Shown here in pieces: positions 1 through 6,950 of a stretch of DNA of 11,801 nucleotides. The position numbers were made by a program, and so were the translations under genes. The stretch lies in assembly GCA_910592205.1 (NCBI GenBank), contig CAJVPJ010001162.1, positions 1 to 11,801 of the forward strand, in the 5' to 3' direction. The number at the start of each line of letters is the position of its first letter. The stretch's first letter is position 1. The notes below the pieces were generated by a model, which saw only the letters and a list, made by a program, of their open reading frames with translations, searched no databases and had not been told where the DNA came from. Source of the DNA: Paraglomus occultum. Lineage: Eukaryota > Glomeromycota > Glomeromycetes > Paraglomerales > Paraglomeraceae.

Positions 1-39
1 CATAATGATGGGAATCCAAAATCGTGTGATTGTGACTAA

Positions 40-160
40 CACTATGAATGTGACTGTGTGGGAGGAAATTTACTATGGGACTGAACAAATGTGTGACTGT
101 AACGGTAAGCAAATGTGACTGTATGGGAGGTGACTGTATGGGAGGTCGACTGTATGTTCG
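40..160 (+). repeat. Degenerate minisatellite, TGACTGTATGGGAGG-like units
   Basis: GTGACTGTATGGGAG occurs twice in tandem near 115-146. Looser copies (GTGACTGTGTGGGAG near 50, TGTGACTGTAACGG near 93, CGACTGTATG near 148) lie around them. The rest of 1-288 has no feature I can support apart from a T-rich tract just before 288. Confidence 0.5.
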
Positions 161-288
161 TACCAAAGTGGTGGTGATCGTGGGATAATTTATGACACGT
201 GATCGTGAATTGCGTTTATTTAATAACGATAACGTTAATATTAATTAAGCAAAAAAAATTTTATTTTTTTTGTGTCTCTTTTCGTTAG

Positions 289-593
289 GCTTACCTCACC
301 TTTGGTCTCTGCTGAGTTTACCGTCAACAAAACAGCGATTTCCGATTTGATAAACACCGAGAACGCGATGCCCGCAGTCTTAGAGCAATACTTTACCTGG
401 GAACAGGCACCTGAAACTGCTATTCTGAGGACTAAAAATGTACTTGCTATATTACAGTATTAGAGGTTTGTTCTTTTTTTTGTTGTAGCGGACGGGTCCG
501 AGGATGTTTTTCCTTTGGATGGGGCTGCGGTCTGTGTTCAACTACTGGCTGCGGTCTGTGGTTCCGTCCTACAACCAAAAGAAGTGTTGTTAG
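289..593 (+). CDS. Possible 3' exons of an unrecognised gene; last exon overlaps a dispersed repeat
   Basis: After a long T-rich tract and TTCGTTAG, an open frame from 289 reads LTSPLVSAEFTVNKTAISDL, continues through INTENAMPAVLEQYFTWEQA and ends PETAILRTKN at 439. A 49-bp intron (GTACTT...TTTTGTTGTAG, 440-488) joins in phase 0 to an exon reading RTGPRMFFLWMGLRSVFNYW, then LRSVVPSYNQKKCC-stop at 593. The first part is more GC-rich and codon-like than its surroundings. However, the last exon is almost exactly the repeat that recurs inverted at 8378-8493, where the same frame has a stop. This could therefore be an exonised repeat, or the end of a multicopy gene. No family is recognised. Confidence 0.3.
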
Positions 594-604
594 TATTAGA
601 AGCA
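496..604 (+). repeat. Dispersed repeat, copy 1 (inverted partner at 8378-8493)
   Basis: GGATGGGGCTGCGGTCTGTG begins the well-conserved core at 517. The unit contains CTGCGGTCTGTG twice, 28 bp apart, and ends in TTAGTATTAGAAGCA. The copy on the opposite strand differs by a handful of substitutions and one TTAGTA unit. Similarity fades upstream of about 496. It is unclear whether this is a SINE-like element or duplicated gene sequence. Confidence 0.75.
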
Positions 605-1690
605 TTTGTTCGCGCTTTGTTCTTTTTTTTGATTTGGTTCTTTATCTATTCTTAAAGTGTAATTCATTTTTGTATAGAATTTAAATAGAAGCATATATAT
701 ATATAAAACTTGCTAATTCTCAATTTGATTAAAAATAGCTTTAAATGATGCTTGTAATATTGCTAGAGCTCATAATAGTTTTATTGCCTCTTCCGATTCA
801 TTTAAGGTTTATGATTCTCTAATCCGCATTTACGTGGAGGGGGGAGGGCGGAAAAGTTTTGCGTGTGGCTCGCTAGCTCGAGATTGCAACAGTTTAGCTA
901 AAAGTTGGAATAATCATAAAATGCGCATACTTTCATGACAAATGAAAAAAGAAGTAGAGACAATTCATTATCTCATTATCGAGAAACCTTTTTTTTTTGT
1001 AAAGCATAGCATGAAGAGAGGATAGATTTGGAGCAGGGTAGAGAGCAATGTTATTGAGAATGAGGTATGGAAGACTTTTTTGGAGGGAGTTAAGAGTTAG
1101 TAAGTTTAGACATTTGATCCATATTGGAGGTTTTAGAGTCAAAACATTGAGCTACTAATTTTGGCAATCCTAATCCTTATGTGACATTCAGTTGAAAAGT
1201 CTTAGTCTGAGAACTTGATACCTCAGTAGTGTGGAAATTTCAAAAGAAGGATGTACATAGTATAAGTACATGGGAATTATTATTATTCCAGATGTAAGAA
1301 TTAATAAGAGTTTGAACTGACTGTTGAATGTTTGCAGGTGGAGGACTAATGGAACTTGATACCAAACTTTAGACAAGATGAGAGATTTTGTAACCAAGAT
1401 TTCCATGTAAGGCCTTCCTGCTGGCCACTTCTTTATTTTTACCTCTGACTTTGTCATGTTAAAACCAGCTTTAGCGAGGATATTGTACTTGGAAATAAAG
1501 TCGTATAAATATCGTAAGTTGGTATCAGGTATATACTGTATCTCATGTATTGTATATATCGGGTAGGTATAGCATAGGAAAAGTTTTATTTCTCCCCTTA
1601 GAATTTGGCAGATATATAAAACTAATCAAAAAAGAAAATGAAAGGCTCGAAACTTTCAAACAGGCGCCACAAGTTCTGTCACAAGTACAG
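605..1690. other. Intergenic DNA, no gene supported
   Basis: AT-rich sequence with a short TATATATATATA run near 694 and a G-rich patch (GGAGGGGGGAGGGCGG) near 836-851. AACTTGATACC occurs twice (about 1211 and 1349). The open frames here are short and have no splice context or recognisable protein content. A frame at 1550-1753 (+) is charged and protein-like (LIKKENERLETFKQAPQ), but nothing else supports it. Confidence 0.4.
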
Positions 1691-1698
1691 TACCTGCA

Positions 1699-1975
1699 AA
1701 CAACTAGTGACAAAAATTTCGGCATACTTCGATATAACATGCCATTAACATGAGCGAAATCAATATATTTCTATGCTACATTTTTCGGGACATATTACTG
1801 GTGTCAAAAATTCTAGCAATCGAAATCGGCATACTTGTCTTAAACATATGGCGAAATCGATTTGGTAGCATTTTCTGACAACATAATGAATTATACATCG
1901 TAACTAGGACGCGACTAAGACGGATTTTTTAGGGCCAACTAGTGACAGCTTGTGCCAAAAATTTGGCAAGATAAG
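1699..1975 (+). repeat. Diverged local repeats around CAACTAGTGAC / CGGCATACTT
   Basis: CAACTAGTGACAAAAATTTCGGCA near 1701 recurs in altered form near 1937 as CAACTAGTGACAG, then CCAAAAATTTGGCA. The stretch TCGGCATACTT near 1718 recurs near 1827, followed in both by GCGAAATCAAT or GCGAAATCGAT. These look like old, heavily mutated copies of one short unit. No gene is visible here. Confidence 0.45.
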
Positions 1976-2185
1976 TCGATAACGTGTATATAGCATACTA
2001 GACATCGCGTATGTTGCGTGTATAGATAGCATATATTCTGGCTATTTGCTTTCTCGAATAATGACATATGATTAAATGCATCGTTGGTATTTTTTTTTTG
2101 ACTCCTCTGATCTTTATTTAGCATACAATAAATGCTATCGAATTTGACATCCTAAAAGAACATAAAGAAAGCTAGCTAGATTGTC

Positions 2186-2450
2186 ATAACCTATCTCAGC
2201 TATTTTATTGCAATGGAAATCGGTTGGAATGATAAGCCAGCATATGTTATCAAACGACACGTAAAATGTATTCGACCCAGAAAACTCGCGATAAAGACAA
2301 CTGGTAACATAACCTAAATCAGTTATTTTATTGCAACAGAAATCAGCTAACCAAAGCATCATACAGAGTAGTCGCCCATGGCTCGTCATAATAATAACCT
2401 AAATCGGTAATTACCTTCAACGGAAATCAATCGAAATCACCAAAATGATA
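2186..2450 (+). repeat. Three diverged repeats beginning (C)ATAACCTAAATC
   Basis: Units starting near 2186, 2308 and 2393 share ATAACCTAAATCAGTTATT, then a TGCAACRGAAATCRRTY-like segment. The third copy reads ACCTTCAACGGAAATCAATC instead. Spacing is about 122 and 85 bp, so the copies have lost or gained sequence between them. No coding frame runs through them. Confidence 0.5.
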
Positions 2451-2776
2451 TATTATATATCATATACAAGTTCATAACGAAAATAGTCATGCATGTCTCG
2501 AGTAAAAATGAAATGCACGTCACACCTAATTATATTATGGTATAATCTAAGTAGCTTATAATCTTCTAGAAACTATAAACTAATGGCGATGGTGCCAAAA
2601 TCCTTTCATGAACTTACAGAAGTGTGGCTATTCCAATTTAATTTTATGTATAAACACTAACCAGCTAAATTTCGATTTGTATTTTTTGGGGGTTTTCACT
2701 GATCTTGAGTCTACTCAGGAAAAACAATTTCTTTACCTATTAACCTCAGACCACACAAAGAGAAACCGGGCTTTCC

Positions 2777-2838
2777 CATGAGGAATGATGTGCATCTAAG
2801 CATCCAATGAACAAAGGGAAGCTTACTATTACAACATC
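2777..2838 (+). repeat. Direct repeat A, copy 1
   Basis: CATGAGGAATGATGTGCATC begins a unit of about 60 bp, ending AAGGGAAGCTTAC...ACAACATC, that recurs at 3114-3169 with two or three substitutions and a 6-bp indel. The two copies enclose about 280 bp with several ACTATGGTTC motifs. Confidence 0.8.
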
Positions 2839-3113
2839 ACTTTACAAACAACTTGACTGGTTCAAAACTGCAGGTTCTAAAGAAGAAAAGAAAACCTCTG
2901 AAGGGAATATAAGGTGAGGTCACACTTTTGCAAGTTATATGGCAGTTGTGGCAAGGAGCATGGGGAACTATGGTTCCTGCCCATGTATAGACTATGGTTC
3001 CACCTTGTTTGCAACTGGGATTGAAGCAAACCACTAGACTACGGTTTTTGAATGGCGATGGACTATGGTTCTGCCACCATCCTTCATGAAGCTTGGGATG
3101 CGCACTTTAATAT
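2839..3113 (+). repeat. Segment with repeated ACTATGGTTC motif between direct repeats
   Basis: AACTATGGTTCCTGCC (about 2967), GACTATGGTTCCACC (about 2990), GACTACGGTTTTTG (about 3037) and GACTATGGTTCTGCC (about 3061) recur at 20-45 bp intervals. AATGGCGATGG at about 3051 also occurs near 2582, in both places shortly before a CCTTTCATGAA/CCTTCATGAA stretch. No gene is visible. Confidence 0.5.
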
Positions 3114-3169
3114 CATGAGGAATGACGTGCATCTAAACATCCAATGAACAAAGGGAAGCTTACAACATC
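3114..3169 (+). repeat. Direct repeat A, copy 2
   Basis: This matches 2777-2838. The high identity shows that the duplication is more recent than the degenerate repeats upstream. Solo direct repeats this close could be the ends of a small inserted element, or a local tandem duplication. Confidence 0.8.
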
Positions 3170-3396
3170 GCGGACGAGAATTATACAAACGCATGTCTCC
3201 CACAAGCAAGGTAATAACTCAAGTTCTCTTTTAATATCAAAAGGTGATACGCAAAAGCTCCGGTATATGTGGTAAGGTAAGCGGTCGTATCCCACAAAAT
3301 ACAACGCGCATATAACACACGTAACCATTTTTGTGTCGCACGGTTTTGATCAAGATGTAATAAGTCGTCATTGGGTACGTAACGGTAAATGCGAGT

Positions 3397-3808
3397 TCAA
3401 TATATAAGGGGTAGGTCGATCATGAATTTTGTTAGCTGATGATGCAGAGCGGTTTCTCTGGTTTGTGGCGGAAGTACTGGTGCCCCTCTATCTCCAAAAC
3501 CAATTCCGTTATATATGCCTACGATCGATCCAGTAAAAATTTTTCCATACTTGCTGTCCTCTTAGACCTATTAATTTTCGTTCACTCTTAACAGACCACA
3601 CCAATTACCCATTGTTGTATTAATAAATCATCGAGATCTGGTATTGCATCCTTGGACAAATTTGTATTATTAATTGGGTTCTCTGGGCATCTCACCCAAT
3701 TTAGAATAGGTACGTGGAAATAAAAATACCAGCGCTCGTAAGCTATGCATTACCTCGGCCACATCGTTGTTGAACGAGCAATGGGATCAATTTCGATTCT
3801 AGTATCCA
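3397..3808 (-). CDS. Unrecognised gene, 3' exons (partial, 5' end unresolved)
   Basis: I do not recognise the product. Two exons are well formed: 3690-3609 and 3558-3397, joined across a 50-bp GT..AG intron in phase 0 (TGG|GTAATT donor). They read CPENPINNTNLSKDAIPDLD, continue through DDLLIQQW and SKYGKIFTGSIVGIYNGIGF, and end in MIDLPLIY-stop. A further exon ending at 3754 (AG|GTAATG donor) joins in phase through a 63-bp intron and adds VDTRIEIDPIARSTTMWPR. Its acceptor could be at 3809 or 3799, and two other reading frames of it also splice legally. An ATG at 3874 cannot be joined in phase, so the start is unknown. The gene is tandem with folliculin, about 210 bp after its stop. It could be a gene fragment, or a chance run of open frames. 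Confidence 0.35.
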
Positions 3809-3908
3809 CTATTCAGGTCATTTTTCTAGATTAATAATTACTACAAAGCCTTTGAACAACAGTTTGGTCCCCATAATTTAATATTGTCCTTTGAAAAAAT
3901 GAATAAAA

Positions 3909-3914
3909 TTTATT
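3909..3914 (-). terminator. Probable poly(A) signal of the folliculin gene
   Basis: A perfect AATAAA on the minus strand lies about 107 bp after the folliculin stop codon, a normal distance for a 3' UTR. It precedes the next minus-strand exons, so it plausibly separates the two transcripts. The hexamer alone is weak evidence in AT-rich DNA. Confidence 0.45.
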
Positions 3915-4020
3915 GGTAGAACCGTCTATACTGGTTTTAACCCCCTGAAAATCCTCATGTGCTCCGTATTCATCTCGCTCTCATAAGCTTAGGTGTATCA
4001 CAAAAATAAGCTTAGCAAAG

Positions 4021-4998
4021 TCATGCTTTGCAAGCACCCATCCAAAACTTAACAATCGGCAGATCGGTTTCACTAATGTTCAATTGTTTCAGGAAAAGTT
4101 TGGCATTGGCTGTCTCATTAATCGTTGTTCCGGATTTCATATATCGAGAGAACTGCTTGGTCTTACTATTCTCCCGACATTTGAAAGAACAGGTGAAGTA
4201 TTGAATAAGTCATACATGACTGGTGCTTATTGAATAATACAAATGGTGAGACAAACCTTGACCATTCCTCTTTGAACACCATTAATCTCATTTCCACAGA
4301 TTCTGGCCTTGGGTCTAATTCAAATATTCCCGACAACTGGTCCATAAAAAGTTTTGATGGAATGGATGTCTGCGTACTGTCTTTTGCATTCGAAGACGCC
4401 GGTTCGTCCGTCTTCGGCTCATGCTTCCCATGCAATAACTGCATTTTCAACGTTTCATCCGTATTGGACAAAGTGTCTGTCTGCTCCTCTTTTACGACAT
4501 GTAATATCCATTAAGGAACTAACCATAAATAAAATGCAATAGAAGTTTCAATACGTTCTTGAAGGATATCTAACAAACAGAGTAATGTCTTGTTCGTTTG
4601 TTCGAGAATGTCTGTTGATGTAATTAATCCTAACAAATTACATTTTGATATATCTTGGTATGTCTCAGAGTATTCTATTATACGGCAACACTCTGGGGGC
4701 ACTAAATCCTATTAAGAAGGTAAGTGATAATGCAGCTAAATTAATAAAATTGACGTATTGAATCGCCAAGGGCATACATGTAATAATAGCAATACCTTGA
4801 CAGTATTTATAAGCTTTTGTAGTATATGCTTATCATAACATCGTATAACGAGTTGATTGCCGATGACAACGTTATACATCATTCGTCTAAAATCTGCTGC
4901 TCCCAACATATGTCGTATAGATGCCAAACCGTCTAATTTAAATTCAGTTTCAGCATTCGATACATCTGATGAATAGCCTGTATCCGGTATCTTGTCGG
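4021..4998 (-). other. FLCN: Folliculin C-terminal DENN region
   Basis: Exons 6-9 encode the C-terminal DENN half. GLASIRHMLGAADFRRMMYN (about 307-326) matches the human block before GNQ. The exon 6/7 join gives INTVKDLVPPECCRIIEYS, with the same spacing as in human. The loop after NLLGL (375-379) is shorter than in animals and is followed by a charged, Ser/Thr-rich linker. The domain ends with KEEW and KFWMGACKA-stop, lacking most of the animal C-terminal tail. The exon 8 donor was placed at AG|GTTTGT (4256) because it keeps the W-to-KFW distance at 40 residues, against 39 in human. A downstream GTATGA at 4220 has the wrong phase. Confidence 0.8.
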
Positions 4999-6319
4999 CT
5001 ATCACTTGTGCCGAATTCAATGACATCATGGATTTGGGGGGTGGTAACTACAACAGTGGAATCAAAAATATAGTCAAACGTCAGTACGTTCGTGCATAAG
5101 ATACCACATAACTAAAATATTCATACCAATGTCTTGCCATAGGTTTGCCGCTCTTGTAATCGATTCCCGCAAGCCTTCAAAATCCAGCTGAAATTAGCAT
5201 GCAGTTGAACAAACAAGTCCTGGCGACCGTAATAAATTATACGCGATGACTTCATTTAGACAAACAACAACCGTAATGTGTTACCGGAAAATCAGGTCTC
5301 GAGACTCACCTTCGATTCTAACAATTCTGACAATGATCTGAGGCTCCTTTTATAATCTATTAAACGGAAAAAGCGATGTAGCCATGAGACGACGTGTGAA
5401 AGTCTTATGGCTAGTAAATTCAGTTGATGACTTTTCCTTATTTGGTCGAGAGAAATTTTTACCAGTTCTGATAGAGGTTGAATCAATGGCTGCCTTCTCC
5501 CTCTCGAACACCTGACTCGCCTTGGCTTGAATTCCTGCTGCTAAAACACGGAACCTTCTGTTGAACCAGATGCGCAGCGTAAGCATGCACTGTTTCTCAT
5601 TCACGTGACAACACTTTGACTAAATTACCTTACGAGAAAGGACCATGATGAAACGAGATATACCCGATCGGTCATCAAGAAGATAAAGCTATATGATCGC
5701 TGTAATCCTCTTGCTTGACTATCATCTATTTTGAACATGTAGCTCAGCACATAGCCATCCTTTTCGTCTCCAAACAAGGCTGGGCCCTCATTGCCATGAC
5801 AGAGTTCACAGCTTATACTGTGGGAGGGATCATATTTACGAAGGAAAGGTGAATACGCTCTATATTCTCTTCGACTATCGCAGCAACCCACATTTATTGA
5901 ATTACAACAAATCACCTGCGAACACACGCCTGTTTTATCACTTCATATAGTCGCTGATTTTGTGGATATCGAGAACCGATATAGCTTACAAGCGGATTCT
6001 CATCATCTATGGTCTTGAATCCTTTAATGTCTGCCTGCCCAGGGCTTCTGTCAATGTCGGAAGGAGTCAAAACAAGCGTGCAAGAGGGACAGGTGGATAC
6101 GGATGAGGACACGCTTCCTATGGTAGAGAAGGAGCTTCTCCTGATATCTGTGCTGTAATCAGAATTAGTAGGGTAGGATCCTGGGGAAGTCGTTCCACTG
6201 CTGACGGAAGAGTAGTCGGTCATATCTTCGGCTGAGTTCGCGTGGAGAGCCTGTGTGCAGAAATTTATACTAGCACCGTCAATCTCACAAAAGCCCACAA
6301 GAGCCACTGCCCCATTCAT
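4021..6319 (-). CDS. FLCN: Folliculin (FLCN/LST7) homologue, complete, nine exons, 527 aa
   Basis: Folliculin (yeast Lst7), with FNIP/Lst4, is a GTPase-activating protein for RagC/D (Gtr2) at the lysosome or vacuole and controls amino-acid signalling to TORC1. Hand splicing gives exons 6319-5916, 5817-5629, 5557-5463, 5410-5310, 5187-5127, 4998-4796, 4708-4555, 4488-4257 and 4165-4021. All phases agree and the total is 1584 nt. The protein opens with MNGAVALVGFCEIDG, like human MNAIVALCHFCELHG. KQACVRSISCEL (about 129-140), FGDEKDGY, SQARGLQRSY, IGNQ (329-332), RIIEYS, KEEW (475-478) and KFWM (519-522) match the family in order. Arg171 aligns with the human catalytic arginine finger Arg164. 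The start is the first ATG of the conserved N-terminus, and the length compares with 579 aa in human. The exon 6 acceptor could instead leave the exon starting at 5004. The gene looks intact and uses TGG for Trp and TGA as stop. Family assignment is very secure; single splice sites are less so. Confidence 0.93.
5463..6319 (-). other. FLCN: Folliculin N-terminal (longin) region with Ser/Thr-rich insert and arginine finger
   Basis: Exons 1-3 encode the longin half. Residues 1-27 form the first conserved strand/helix. Residues about 28-95 are a low-complexity Ser/Thr/Gly/Pro segment, where human FLCN carries a variable, phosphorylated loop. The conserved core resumes near residue 105. The splice joining residue 135 (AG from exon 1 plus T from exon 2) restores CVRSISCE exactly in register with human CVRSLSCE. 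The exon 2/3 join gives SWSFLVRRFRV, the same length as the human segment from SWPFLL to VFE. A Cys-x2-Cys pair (138, 141) is kept. The arginine-finger codon AGA is at 5711-5709. Confidence 0.85.
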
Positions 6320-6950
6320 ATTTGGCAGTCTATGTGCTTTTCTTTGATCTTAAAGGAGTTTGTTTTTAACTGTTGTCTCTCTTAACGACTAAGCGGTAGG
6401 TTAAACGCGGCGTAATAAACTATATTCTCCGATAATTAACATGATTACGTCGATGTATTGAATGCATAAGAATCCCCAATAATGGTAGTCATCCAAGCAT
6501 TCGGACATTTTTTTAAAAACAATTGTAACACGTGAGTCGGCACATGAACAATGGTATTACTATCGTATATGGACTACTATTACTTATTGTTTGTCTTTAT
6601 GACGATTTCGCTGTCCATTTCAAATTCAGTCGGCTGACCACGCGATTAATGACGAAAAATGGTACCGAAAATTACCCGTGCCGTGTGAAAGATTTGTTCA
6701 TGTGATACATATGAAAAATCCCCCAAAATTACGAAGCATACTTACTGTATAGATCTGACATGCGAACATACATTTCCAATGCTCATAAACCAGACAATTA
6801 AAAGTTCTATGCTTCAAAATTTTACATTTCTCAGTCGTAACTGTCGTTAACTGTATGCGAAAATTAGTTCAGAATATTAAGCGACTAGTTTATTGACGTC
6901 AGTGGGATTCACTTATTTAGATACTTATTTGTAATCAGTATTAGTATATA
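6320..6950 (-). promoter_or_regulatory. Upstream region of folliculin (5' UTR and probable promoter)
   Basis: About 630 bp without coding exons that I can support. The sequence just before the ATG (context CAAATATGA) is AT-rich, with a purine/pyrimidine run typical of a fungal leader. A palindromic CACGTG E-box lies at 6529-6534, about 210 bp before the start. In animals MiT/TFE factors regulate FLCN through such sites, but this hexamer also occurs at several other places in the window, so the link is only a suggestion. I see no convincing TATA box. Confidence 0.35.

Noticed and set aside
933-1457. Minus-strand frames of 69 and 89 codons
   Set aside because: Composition is Leu/Ile/Tyr-rich, as expected from AT-rich non-coding DNA. 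There is no recognisable motif and no splice context.
3841-3874. ATG at 3874 (MGTKLLFKGFV) as first exon of the gene at 3397-3808
   Set aside because: Its possible donors (phase 0, or weak phase 2) do not join the preferred phase-1 acceptor of the next exon.
4166-4256. Continuation of folliculin exon 8 into RFVSPFVLFNKHQS and MSGE-stop
   Set aside because: This is intron read-through. Splicing at AG|GTTTGT to 4165 restores the family's C-terminal spacing and the KFWM motif.
4230-4542. Two plus-strand open frames of 94 and 62 codons
   Set aside because: They lie antisense to folliculin exon 8, which is clearly coding on the minus strand.
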